From Actinomycetes bacterium (GTDB lineage Bacteria > Actinomycetota > Actinomycetes > Mycobacteriales > Mycobacteriaceae), in assembly GCA_023404955.1 (NCBI GenBank), contig JAEXZY010000128.1, forward strand, positions 1 through 64,000: 64,000 bases of DNA, written 5' to 3'. Under the pieces are notes generated by a model. That model saw nothing but the letters and a program-made list of their open reading frames with translations. It did not search any database and was not told the origin of the DNA. Shown here piece by piece: positions 41,056-49,787 of this stretch. The stretch's first letter is position 1. Each line of letters begins with the position of its first letter. A program made the position numbers and the translations under genes.

Positions 41056-42360
41056 TCAGGCGGCCTCGCCGTTCGCGGCGGGGCCGTCGGCCTTGTTCGG
41101 GGCGTCATCCTTCTTCGGCGCCTGGACCTTCTTCGGGGTGTCGTCGTTCGAGGAGTCGCCACTCACCGTGTTCTCCGACGAGTTCTCCACCGCCTCCTGC
41201 CGAGCGCTCTTCTTCGTGTGGCGGGTCGTGGTCGAGGCCTCCAACTCCTCGCGCAGACGCTTACCGGGGTACCACGACGACCGGGTGGTCGAGCGCGCCT
41301 CTTCCCGATCCTGATCGGCTGCCTGCTCCTGCGGCTCGGGCGCCGACTGCTGGTCGACAGACTCGACCTCCGGCTGCGCCGCCCGCCGCGGGAAGATGGT
41401 CGCTCGAGTGGGCGCACTGTAATCGGTTCTGTCGTAGGCAGTTTCGATGATCTTGCGAAGCGGCGCGTCGAGAGCAGCGATCACCGGGTCGGGCAGGAAC
41501 GGATCCAACGGCATCAACAGCGGGATCGGGTAGGTCCGGATCACGTAGTAGGTGGTGTTGGAGTCCTCGTCGACCTGGTAGTAATCGCTGTCGCCCGACT
41601 CCCTGGCCGCCTTCAAATCGTCCGCGGTCAGCACGAACTGGGTGTTGCCGTGCACCAGCGCCATGCCGGCCACCGCATTGGCGATCGCCAGCGGGTTCCA
41701 CAGGTAGGTGGGGAAGTCCGCCCACCCGTCGTACTGACGGGTGACGTCGATGGTGGGGTCGCCGTTGTTCGGGGTGGAGCCGTTGAACGTGACGTCCAGG
41801 ATCGGGATGTGCATTCCCTCGAAGCGCTGCAGGATGCCGCCATTGGGACGGTTCGGGTTCGCGACCAGGATGTAGGTGTTGCCCTCGTGGTCCGCTTTGT
41901 ACTGCGACGCGACGGCCGCCCCCTGCGAGAAGCCGAAGATCACGTCGCCGGGTGCCGGGTTCGCCTCCGCCAGATTGGCCACGCCTTCCGCGACGGAATC
42001 GTCGAACTTGAGGTCGGAGAAGCCGCCCGCCGAAATGGGCCAGAACCCGGCGTTGTAGTCCACCTTCTGGTAGGCGCCGTCGGTCTTCGGGGCATTCGTG
42101 CCGTCGACCACCGCACTGATGAAGTTTTCGTACTCCTGCTGTGTGGCCTGGTGACCGTTGGTGGTCCCGCGCAGATAGTGCAGGCTCGCGAGCAGGTGCG
42201 GGCTCACCGACATCGTCGGAGCGGTCCCGAGCACCGCCGCCCCTGCGACGGCGACCCCGGCCATACCGACCGCGGTCGCAGCGGCCTTGGCACGCCTCCC
42301 CGCCGATTGTGGCTTCTGCGCTCGATGCCTGCCGTGTGCGCGTGTCCGACGAATGCCCAT
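41056..42360 (-). CDS. Secreted or membrane-anchored PE-PPE-domain hydrolase
   Basis: A 434-residue PE-PPE-domain protein without a PE or PPE module. A very basic N terminus (MGIRRTRAHGRHRAQK) precedes a hydrophobic helix at about 28-50, acting as signal or anchor. The catalytic domain has the nucleophile elbow GFSQGA, and the RQYDGWADFPTYLWN block matches the first PE-PPE protein at 18279. The C-terminal 110 residues are a charged, disordered Lys/Asp/Ser-rich tail. ATG 42360 has GGGGGAG at 3-base spacing; an upstream in-frame ATG at 42414 has none. Envelope esterase or lipase role by family; substrate unknown. Confidence 0.87.
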   Translation of the reverse strand: MGIRRTRAHGRHRAQKPQSAGRRAKAAATAVGMAGVAVAGAAVLGTAPTMSVSPHLLASLHYLRGTTNGHQATQQEYENFISAVVDGTNAPKTDGAYQKVDYNAGFWPISAGGFSDLKFDDSVAEGVANLAEANPAPGDVIFGFSQGAAVASQYKADHEGNTYILVANPNRPNGGILQRFEGMHIPILDVTFNGSTPNNGDPTIDVTRQYDGWADFPTYLWNPLAIANAVAGMALVHGNTQFVLTADDLKAARESGDSDYYQVDEDSNTTYYVIRTYPIPLLMPLDPFLPDPVIAALDAPLRKIIETAYDRTDYSAPTRATIFPRRAAQPEVESVDQQSAPEPQEQAADQDREEARSTTRSSWYPGKRLREELEASTTTRHTKKSARQEAVENSSENTVSGDSSNDDTPKKVQAPKKDDAPNKADGPAANGEAA

Positions 42361-42519
42361 TACTCCCCCTTGAGTGGTCGGCAGCAGTGTATGGCGGAAA
42401 CTTTGCTGCCACACGCAGTTCGCACGGATCAGTCAGAAGTTGATCGTGATGTGCACGTCAATTAGGTCGGTTTGTCAACGCGGGCAGCACGAATCATGCG
42501 TTGCTGACGTGTGCTGCAG

Positions 42520-42828
42520 CTAGCTTGCTCGGAGGCGAGGGGGCTCAGGATGTTCCTGTTGCCACCGCTTCTCGACCCGCTTGACCCGCTGATGTTCCAG
42601 CGCGATGAGCAGCGCACCAGCGGTGACCAGTGCGCCGGCAATCAGCGCCAAGATCAACGACAGGTCGCTGTTGCCGTAGGCCGTCGCCGCGACGGTGCCG
42701 GCGATCAGCACGGTGCCGATTCCGATCAGAAGCAACCCTGGCAGCCACAGCGTGTCGATGAAGGACTCGCCGCTGTGCGGCAGGGTCGTGCGAACGTGGT
42801 CCACCGGATCGCGATGAGCGCCTTTCAT
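42520..42828 (-). CDS. UsfY-like small membrane protein
   Basis: A 102-residue two-helix membrane protein that resembles UsfY, the protein encoded beside sigF in M. tuberculosis: both start with a DPVDHxRTTxPxxGESxID pattern and keep an EHxRxxxxxxRW element near the C terminus (here EHQRVKRVEKRW). Helices are at about 27-47 and 55-78. Function of UsfY is unknown but it is SigF-linked. ATG 42828 is preceded by GAAGGGAG. Here it is not beside sigF but divergent from a sugar dehydrogenase, with a perfect CRP-type site 43 bp upstream. Confidence 0.72.
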   Translation of the reverse strand: MKGAHRDPVDHVRTTLPHSGESFIDTLWLPGLLLIGIGTVLIAGTVAATAYGNSDLSLILALIAGALVTAGALLIALEHQRVKRVEKRWQQEHPEPPRLRAS

Positions 42829-43214
42829 CGCAACTCCCTTCGTCGCCGGGATGCCTCCAGACTACGCCGATGTGACCTGCATCACATCAGTCCGTCATTG
42901 TTCGTTCACAGTCGCCACCGACCGCCCGAGAAGTTTGCTGAGCTCACCGACGGAGGGCATCGATCCACACGAGAGCGCAGCGGTCGCTCCCGGCGCCTTC
43001 GCCATTGTGACGCACCGCTGCACATTCCGGGCGCCAGACCACCGCGTACGCGAAAAGTGTTGCTCGCCTGCGTATCACGCGTACAGCGACGTCACAGATT
43101 TCGCAACGAAAAGGCGATGCGCGCTCGAGCAGCGACCTACAGTCGGCCCATCGGGGTGTTGCCGGGGTTACCGCCGACAGCGTGGTGCGGAGCCCCCGCT
43201 CGCGAGGAGGAATC
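42829..43214. other. 386-bp divergent intergenic region
   Basis: Between the UsfY-like gene (leftward) and the sugar dehydrogenase gene (rightward). It holds the CRP-type palindrome at 42871 close to the UsfY-like side. Open frames here are short, carry no ribosome site, and overlap the start of a clear gene, so I call no gene. Confidence 0.6.
42871..42886. promoter_or_regulatory. Perfect CRP-type palindrome TGTGA-N6-TCACA
   Basis: TGTGACCTGCATCACA matches the CRP consensus at all ten defined positions, and the arms extend to GATGTGA/TCACATC. Mycobacterial CRP (Rv3676) recognises this motif. It ends 43 bp upstream of the UsfY-like start codon and about 330 bp from the divergent sugar dehydrogenase. 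Confidence 0.75.
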
Positions 43215-44744
43215 ATGGGGGAATCGTCGTCGGCCGGGTCGCGCACCACCCGAACGAACAGCAGAGTCAGCACCGCACTTCACATCGGCCGAGTCGGGGG
43301 CCTCGCCGTGGCCTTCGGGATCGGCGCGGCCGTGCTGACGGGACAGGCCGTGGCGTCCGCCGACAGCGACACCACGTCGTCGACCAGCTCGGCCGCGAAC
43401 AGCGGTGCAAGCGCTGATGATTCACCGTCTGCAGGCCCGCGGGCGCGCGCTGCCGAGCGCGCTGAGGCGCGCGCGACCCGTCGCGCAGAAGCCAAAGCAG
43501 ACCGGGCGGAAGCCCGTGCCGAGCGGGCGGCGGTCCGCGAGCAGCGCGCCGCCGAGCGCGCTGACCGCGTGGCCGAGCGCCGCGAGCGAACCGTGACGAT
43601 CGACGTCCCCGAGCCGGCCGACCCGGTGTCTCCCCGTCCTCAGCCGTCGCGATTGCTGGACCTTATCGGCACGGGGCTCGCATCCGCGGGTACGCGACAG
43701 ACCGTCGAAGCCACCCCGGTGGTCGCTGCCGCACCCGAGCGCACCGTCGTCGCCTCCGGCTTCACCCAGCCCACCGACTTCCAGTTCCTGCCCGACGGCC
43801 GGATCCTCGTCGCCGAGAAGAACGGCCGGATCCGCATCGTCGACGAGGACGGGGATGTCCTGCGGCGCCCCCTCTACCGGGTGCCGACGCTGACGCAGGG
43901 CGAGCGCGGACTCGGTGGCCTGGTGGTCGATCCCGACTTCGCAGACAACGGCTACATCTACGTCGCGTACACGACGATCTTCGCGCGCGACCGGTTGGCG
44001 CGGCTGACCGTGCGCGGTGATCGCGTGGTGTTCGGCTCCCAGAAGGTGCTTCTGCAGTCGACGGACCCGTCGGCCTTCTTCCACCACGGCGGCGCCCTCG
44101 GATTCGGTCCCGACGGCGCGCTCTACTGGGGGGTCGGCGACAACAAGAACTCCGACAACGCCCAGGACCTCGGCACCATCCACGGCAAGATCATTCGAAT
44201 CAATCCCGACGGCACGATCCCCTCGGACAACCCGGACCTCGGCGAGGGCGCGCTGCCGCAGATCTACGCCTACGGCTTCCGCAACCCGTTCCGGCTCACC
44301 TTCACCCCGTCCGGCCAACTGCTCGTTGCCGACGTGGGCGAGAACTCCTTCGAAGAAGTGGACAACGTCATCGCGGGCGGCAACTACGGATGGCCGGGCT
44401 CGGAGGGGCCGTGCACCAGTGACTGTGCGGGCGTCGAGGATCCGATCTACAGCTACGGGCACGGTACCGGCGGCGCGGCGATCACGTCGGTGCTGTTCTA
44501 CGACGGCGGCCAACTCGGCGCCGAGTTCCAGAACACCCTGCTGGTCGCCGACCTGGTGAAAGGCTGGATCAAGGCGCTGGATTGCAGCGCCGACTTCTCC
44601 TCGTGCGGAAACGTCCGTGACTTCGATCCGCAGGCCGGCGGGACCGTGGTGCTCGTACAGGGGCCCGACGATGCGCTCTATCAGCTGCGGTACGACACCG
44701 GACAGATCATCCGCATCGGCTCGCCCGTGACACCCGTGATCTGA
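43215..44744 (+). CDS. Secreted PQQ-dependent sugar dehydrogenase-like protein (GSDH domain)
   Basis: A 509-residue exported protein. After a basic N terminus comes the hydrophobic segment HIGRVGGLAVAFGIGAAVLT (residues 24-43), nearly the same as in the hydrolase at 10600. A 70-residue Arg/Ala/Glu-rich helix follows. The rest is a six-bladed beta-propeller of the glucose/sorbosone dehydrogenase type, recognisable by GFTQPTDFQFLPDGRILVAE, GERGLGGLVVDPDF and YAYGFRNPFRLTF. Such soluble quinoproteins oxidise sugars outside the membrane. No PQQ synthesis genes are in the window. ATG 43215 has GGAGGAA directly upstream. Confidence 0.88.
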   Translation: MGESSSAGSRTTRTNSRVSTALHIGRVGGLAVAFGIGAAVLTGQAVASADSDTTSSTSSAANSGASADDSPSAGPRARAAERAEARATRRAEAKADRAEARAERAAVREQRAAERADRVAERRERTVTIDVPEPADPVSPRPQPSRLLDLIGTGLASAGTRQTVEATPVVAAAPERTVVASGFTQPTDFQFLPDGRILVAEKNGRIRIVDEDGDVLRRPLYRVPTLTQGERGLGGLVVDPDFADNGYIYVAYTTIFARDRLARLTVRGDRVVFGSQKVLLQSTDPSAFFHHGGALGFGPDGALYWGVGDNKNSDNAQDLGTIHGKIIRINPDGTIPSDNPDLGEGALPQIYAYGFRNPFRLTFTPSGQLLVADVGENSFEEVDNVIAGGNYGWPGSEGPCTSDCAGVEDPIYSYGHGTGGAAITSVLFYDGGQLGAEFQNTLLVADLVKGWIKALDCSADFSSCGNVRDFDPQAGGTVVLVQGPDDALYQLRYDTGQIIRIGSPVTPVI

Positions 44745-44868
44745 CGGGCCTTTCCTGGGAGGTCCCTGGCAACAGGACCGAACGGGGAATGCCGCGCACT
44801 GCCGTCCGGTTGCCGCCCAACGTGGCTGTCTTCTCGAGTGCATGTCCTGTTGCCGGTGGGTGCTGCTG

Positions 44869-46881
44869 ATGCGCCAAGGACCCCTGGCCGGGCGGTATCC
44901 CGCGGTGGCCGCCATGGTCACCCTCGCGCTCATCCCCTACCTGGCGTTGTCGGCCGCCTTGGACCCACTGGTGCCGATCATCAGTGCGCAGCTGCACATG
45001 AGCGCCCAGACGATGGCGATCAGTTCCGGACTCGGCAACGCCGCTTACGCGGTCGGCACCGTGCTGGCCGTGCAGTTCGCTCAGCACCTTCCCCAGCGCA
45101 GGATGCTGCTCGGTTACGCCGTGCTGCTGGTCGTCGGTTCGGTGACCGTCGCCGCCGCACCGAACGCGCCGGCGTTCGTTATCGGGCACGTGCTGCAGGG
45201 TCTGGCGACCAGCATGCTGCTGATCGCCGCGGCTCCCCCGCTGACCATCGGCTTCCCGCGCGACAAGCTCCGCAACACCGCGGTGATCATGAACATGTGC
45301 GTGTTCGGCGCTGTCGCGCTCGGGCCGTTCATCGGCGGCGCGCAAGCGGAAGCGCATGCATGGCGGCCGTTGTTCTGGATCGTCGCCGTCGTCGCGCTGG
45401 CGGCGCTGGTCCTGGCGGTACTGACCTTCGACGACGCGCCACCCGCCGACCGCGACGCCCCGCGCGATCTGCCCGCCATCGCGCTCGCCACGGTGGGGTG
45501 CACGGCGGCGTTCGTCGGGGCCGCCCAGCTGACCAGCCACGAGCTCTCCGATCTCGCGGTGACCGTCCCGATGCTCGGCGGGCTGCTACTGATCGTCGCG
45601 CTCATCGTCTACCAGTACCGCGCCGCACGTCCGCTGCTCACGATCCGCACGATGCTCACGAGCGCGATCCCGGTCGCCGGGGTCGGCGTGGCGCTGTTCG
45701 CGGCGGCCGCGTCGGTGGCGGCGACCGCGCTGACCGCCGCGGTGTTCCTGCAGTCGTTCAGCCCGGTCCAGGTCGGTCTGCTGTACCTGCCCGAGCTGGG
45801 CGGCGCCATCGTGATGGCCGTGGTGTTCGGCTTCGTGATCTCGCGGCGCGCGATGCACTACCTGCCGCTTGTCGGTATGGCGTTGCTGGCCACCGGCATC
45901 CTGGTGTTCCGGTTCTCGCTGCCGGCGAATCACTCACTCGCCCTGCTGGGTTCGGCGCTGACCGGCCTCGCTCTCGGCGCCACCGTCGCGCCGGCGCTGT
46001 TCGTCGCCGGATTCTCCCTGCAGTCGAACAGCCTGCAGCGGGTGTTCGCGATCATCGAGTTGCTCCGCGCCGTCGCAGCGTTCATGGTGGCGCCGATCTT
46101 CGCGCACCTGGCCTCCCGGGTATCCGACGATCTCGTCGCCGGCACCGGCGTCGCGCTGTGGGTCGGGTTCGGCCTCGCGGCCGGCGGTGCGGTGTTCGGG
46201 GTGGCCGTCTATGCGCTCAGCGGCGCCCGGCCGCAGACACCCGATCTCGACGAGTTCCTCGACGGGGACTCCCCGGCATGGCACTCGCCTCCTCTGCTGG
46301 CGCGCCTGCGCGGCCTGCCGACGGCACCGAGTCCGCGCATACCGAGCAGCGCCACCACGGCGGCTTCGATCCTGACGACGGTCGGCGACCGGCCGATCCT
46401 GTTCGCCTACGACGGAACGGAATTAGCGGCCGCGGCCATCTCCCGGGCCGTCGAGCACCTGCCGCCGCACCGCAGCGCGGTCGTGGTCTGCGTGTGGCAG
46501 CCGGTCGACGTGGGCTTCCGCCCGGTGGACGAGGACCGCGTCGATGCCGACCGGGCCGGTGACGTGCGCGCGGCTGCGGAAAAGACAGCGGCACACGGCG
46601 CTTCGCTCGCTGCGGCAGCGGGGTTGGACGCCTGCAGCGTGGCCGCCGAAGCGACCCCGACCTGGAAGGGCATCATCCGCGCCGCCGCCGAGCACGACGC
46701 CGCGCTGATCGTACTGGGCCCGCACCGTCGCAGCGGCCTGATCGGCCACCTGCAGGGCAGTGTCACCGCGGACGTGATCGCACATGCCGCGGTGCCGGTG
46801 CTCGTGGTTCCGGCCGGCGAGCACGATGGTTCGGCGACGGCTGCGGAAGAACCACGCATGGTGCACAGCGGAGCGGTCTGA
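44869..46881 (+). CDS. MFS transporter fused to a universal stress protein domain
   Basis: A 670-residue two-domain protein. Residues 1-455 are a major-facilitator transporter with 12-14 helices (LALIPYLALSAALDPLVPII near the start; DHA-like, quinolone/multidrug exporter style). After a linker, residues about 510-650 form a UspA domain: start RPILFAYDGTELAAAAI, and nucleotide-binding loop VLGPHRRSGLIGHLQGS followed by VPVLVVPAG. This places a stress-nucleotide sensor on the cytosolic C terminus of an exporter. ATG 44869 was chosen; ATG 44842 would add nine residues. It converges on the phospholipase D-like gene with a 4-bp gap. Confidence 0.9.
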   Translation: MRQGPLAGRYPAVAAMVTLALIPYLALSAALDPLVPIISAQLHMSAQTMAISSGLGNAAYAVGTVLAVQFAQHLPQRRMLLGYAVLLVVGSVTVAAAPNAPAFVIGHVLQGLATSMLLIAAAPPLTIGFPRDKLRNTAVIMNMCVFGAVALGPFIGGAQAEAHAWRPLFWIVAVVALAALVLAVLTFDDAPPADRDAPRDLPAIALATVGCTAAFVGAAQLTSHELSDLAVTVPMLGGLLLIVALIVYQYRAARPLLTIRTMLTSAIPVAGVGVALFAAAASVAATALTAAVFLQSFSPVQVGLLYLPELGGAIVMAVVFGFVISRRAMHYLPLVGMALLATGILVFRFSLPANHSLALLGSALTGLALGATVAPALFVAGFSLQSNSLQRVFAIIELLRAVAAFMVAPIFAHLASRVSDDLVAGTGVALWVGFGLAAGGAVFGVAVYALSGARPQTPDLDEFLDGDSPAWHSPPLLARLRGLPTAPSPRIPSSATTAASILTTVGDRPILFAYDGTELAAAAISRAVEHLPPHRSAVVVCVWQPVDVGFRPVDEDRVDADRAGDVRAAAEKTAAHGASLAAAAGLDACSVAAEATPTWKGIIRAAAEHDAALIVLGPHRRSGLIGHLQGSVTADVIAHAAVPVLVVPAGEHDGSATAAEEPRMVHSGAV

Positions 46882-46885
46882 CCCG

Positions 46886-47875
46886 TTACTCGGGTCGATG
46901 CAGACCCAGCTGCTCGACCTGCCGCTTGTCACTGCGCGCCAGATCGGCCAGCAGTGCCTCGTCGCTGAGATCCAATGGCGCGGAATGCTTCCAGTCGTGA
47001 TGGGCCACCTCGTTGAGCCGCTTGATGAGGTGTTTGTCGTCGACCTCGATGGCGAGTTCACGGCGGTGATCGAAACTGCCCGGGGACAGATTGATCGAGC
47101 CGACGATCGCGCGCTCGTGGTCGGCGACCATCATCTTCGCGTGCAGCTTGAGGTGTTTGAGCCGGTGGATCTTGATGCCGACGTCGTCGAGGATGCGTAA
47201 CCCGCTGACGCCCTCGAGCAGCTTGTCGGCCTTGAGATGATGGGCGGCGCGGGCCATCACGTGCACCTTGACCCCGCGGCGTGCCGCGCGCACCAACCGC
47301 TCGATGATCACCGGATCCTGATAGCGCTCGTTCTGGACGAACAGTGTCTTCTGGGCGCGATCGATGAAATCGGCGATCCGGGCCCGTCCGTTGGTCGGGC
47401 ACCAGATCAGGCGCGCCTCGTCACCGGGATTGAATTCCTCGCGCGCCCAGTCGGCTTCGAAGCATTCGATGATCTCGAGTACCTCGTGTGAACTCGGGGT
47501 GACCACCGCGTAGTCGCGTGTCTCGGTGAAGTTCTCGTCGGTCCAGTTCAGCGACTCCACGAACGCGAACTCGTCGTCGATCACCATCGACTTCTCGTGG
47601 GTCAACCCGAACGACGGATTGCTTTCCGTGACGTCGATGCCGTAGTGCGTCAACAGGTCCCGCGCACCGTCGTTGTCGGTTTCACCGTCACGCCGCTCGG
47701 GGTTGAGCATCACCTTGACCAGGACGCCGCGCTGGTGTGCCGCGACGATGGCATCGAGCAGCGGTTGATGACTGAAGGCGAACATCTTGACCCGCACCGA
47801 CTTGCCGGCGGTGTGGATGGCCTCGAGCACGGGCTGCGCAGAATCGTCGGGCAGGATGATCAGGGAGCGGGTCAC
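46886..47875 (-). CDS. Phospholipase D-like / cardiolipin synthase-like protein
   Basis: A 329-residue protein with two HKD half-sites. The first is HEKSMVIDDEFAFVESLN (mid-protein) and the second HAKMMVADHERAIVGSIN (C-terminal half), so a full PLD active site can form. There is no transmembrane anchor, unlike classical cardiolipin synthases. Members transfer or hydrolyse phosphodiester bonds in lipids or nucleic acids. Its GTG start overlaps the stop of the ABC exporter gene as GTGA, giving a coupled pair. Confidence 0.88.
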   Translation of the reverse strand: MTRSLIILPDDSAQPVLEAIHTAGKSVRVKMFAFSHQPLLDAIVAAHQRGVLVKVMLNPERRDGETDNDGARDLLTHYGIDVTESNPSFGLTHEKSMVIDDEFAFVESLNWTDENFTETRDYAVVTPSSHEVLEIIECFEADWAREEFNPGDEARLIWCPTNGRARIADFIDRAQKTLFVQNERYQDPVIIERLVRAARRGVKVHVMARAAHHLKADKLLEGVSGLRILDDVGIKIHRLKHLKLHAKMMVADHERAIVGSINLSPGSFDHRRELAIEVDDKHLIKRLNEVAHHDWKHSAPLDLSDEALLADLARSDKRQVEQLGLHRPE

Positions 47876-49647
47876 GGTGTCTGGTCCTCGTACTGGATGC
47901 GGTGGAGCTCAGCGTATCTGCCGTTGCGGTCCAACAGCTCGCTGTGCGTGCCCTCTTCCACGACGCGCCCCTCCTCCAGCACGACGATCTTGTCGGCGTC
48001 GCGGATCGTCGAGAGTCGGTGGGCGATCGTCAGCACGGTGCGGTCACTCATCAGCCGCTGCAGCGCGCTCATCACGAGATGCTCGGACTGCGCGTCGAGT
48101 GCGGCCGTCGGCTCGTCGAGGATCAGGATCGGGCTGTCGCGGATCAGTGCACGCGCGATGCCGATTCGCTGCCGTTGCCCGCCGGACAGCGTCATGCCAC
48201 GTTCGCCGACGGCACTGTCGTAGCCCTGCGGCATGTCGGAGATGAACTCGTGGGCGCTGGCCAGTTTGGCGGCCTCGACGATCTCCTCGTGGCTGGCATC
48301 CGGACGGCCGAACGCGATGTTGTCGCGGATCGTGCCCCGGAACAGCACCGTGTCCTGCAGCACATACCCGATCTGTTGACGCATTTCGTGGAGTTTGTAG
48401 TCGCGCAGGTCCACGCCGTCGATCTGCACCGACCCCATGCTCGGGTCGTAGAAACGCGGAATGAGGCTTACGAGAGACGATTTGCCGCTCCCGGTGTGCC
48501 CGACGATGCCGACCAACTGACCGGGTGCCACGTCGAACGTCACGTCCCGCAGCACCGGCTTCTCGCCGTCATAACTGAACGCGACTCTGTCGAACCGGAT
48601 GGCGCCCTTGATCTTCGCCGCGGCGACCGCATCGGGCTTCTCCTCGATACCGGTCTCGGCATCCAGCAGCGCGGCCACCCGCTCGACACCGACCGCGGCC
48701 ATGGCGATCGTGTTGGTCAGCTTCGCCAGATCCTGAACGGGTTTGAAGAACGACGCCAGGTAGCTGATGAACACCGTCAGCGTGCCCGCGGTCATCGCAC
48801 CGGCGAGGATCAGCGCCGAGCCGCGCCACAGCACGAGCGCCGTACACGCGGCGACCACGACGGCCACGATCGGGGAGACCACCGATTTGACCCGACGCGC
48901 GTTGAGCGCGGCGTCGACGGCCTGCTGACCGGCGACAGCCAGCTGCTGTTCCTGCTGGGCTCCCCGGTCGAAGGCCTGGACGACCCGGATCGACTGCAGC
49001 CCCTCTTCGGCGACCGCGACGATGTCGGATTCGCGCCTGCGGACCTCGTGCGTCGCCGCCTTCACCGCCTTGCGGATGCGCGAGACGAACAGCAGCAGCA
49101 GGGGTGCGACGGCGAGCGCGACCAGCGTGAAATCCCACTGCAGGTACAGCATCAGGCCGAGCATGCCCACGATCGTGAGTAGGTCGGTCGCGATCCCCAG
49201 CGTCGACGCGGACGCGAAATCCTGGATGGTGTCGACGTCGTCGGTCAACGTGGACAGGATGGGCCCGACCCGGTGGGTGTCGAAGTAGCTCAGCGAGAGC
49301 TGCTGCAGATGGTGATAGGCGCGCGTGCGCAGGTCGTTGCCGACGCGCTGGCCGACCGTCTCGGTGAGGTAGTTGGCCGCGTAGGTGGCGATGGCGGCGA
49401 TGACCGCGATGACGATCACCATGATCGCGGCCAGCCCGGCGATGTGCATTCGGCTCTCGCCGCCGAGGATGGGCTGCAGCAACCCGTGCAGCCACGGCGG
49501 CAACGGATGATCGCCGACCACGCTGTCGAGCACGACCTTCAGCGGCCAGGGGGCGGCCAGGCCCATCGCGATCTGTACGCAGAGAACCGCGAAGATGCCG
49601 AGCACCGACCATCGGTACGGGCGAAGCAGGTCCAGGATCAGTCTCAC
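47872..49647 (-). CDS. ABC exporter, fused membrane and ATPase domains (MsbA/lipid-multidrug type)
   Basis: A 591-residue half-transporter that acts as a dimer. A six-helix ABC_membrane domain (residues 10-310; starts LDLLRPYRWSVLGIFAVLC) is followed by the ATPase domain: Walker A GHTGSGKSS, signature LSGGQRQR, Walker B ILILDEPTAALD and switch His in IAHRLS. Substrate unknown; lipid or drug export is usual. GTG 49647 (MRLILDLLRPYRW) has GAGGCAG at 7-base spacing; frames further upstream lack the family pattern. Coupled by GTGA to the PLD-like gene, so a lipid-related job for the pair is plausible. Confidence 0.92.
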   Translation of the reverse strand: MRLILDLLRPYRWSVLGIFAVLCVQIAMGLAAPWPLKVVLDSVVGDHPLPPWLHGLLQPILGGESRMHIAGLAAIMVIVIAVIAAIATYAANYLTETVGQRVGNDLRTRAYHHLQQLSLSYFDTHRVGPILSTLTDDVDTIQDFASASTLGIATDLLTIVGMLGLMLYLQWDFTLVALAVAPLLLLFVSRIRKAVKAATHEVRRRESDIVAVAEEGLQSIRVVQAFDRGAQQEQQLAVAGQQAVDAALNARRVKSVVSPIVAVVVAACTALVLWRGSALILAGAMTAGTLTVFISYLASFFKPVQDLAKLTNTIAMAAVGVERVAALLDAETGIEEKPDAVAAAKIKGAIRFDRVAFSYDGEKPVLRDVTFDVAPGQLVGIVGHTGSGKSSLVSLIPRFYDPSMGSVQIDGVDLRDYKLHEMRQQIGYVLQDTVLFRGTIRDNIAFGRPDASHEEIVEAAKLASAHEFISDMPQGYDSAVGERGMTLSGGQRQRIGIARALIRDSPILILDEPTAALDAQSEHLVMSALQRLMSDRTVLTIAHRLSTIRDADKIVVLEEGRVVEEGTHSELLDRNGRYAELHRIQYEDQTP

Positions 49648-49787
49648 GGCGTGGCTGCCTCGCTGTCGGTGTCGTCGATCGAGCGGACACACAGTACATC
49701 GCCGACGTTGCTCGGAGGTGACGAAATCCCAGGTGTCGACGGTAGGGTGCAAACACTTTGGCCGGGAAAAGTGTGTCTGGATCTGAC

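Noticed and set aside
42944..43273. 109-codon minus-strand frame upstream of the sugar dehydrogenase
   Set aside because: It overlaps the start and ribosome site of the dehydrogenase, has no ribosome site itself, and the translation is Arg/Cys-rich with no pattern.
47902..49182. 426-codon plus-strand frame antisense to the ABC exporter
   Set aside because: Stop-poor antisense frame; translation is low-complexity and the minus strand has Walker A/B and the signature motif.
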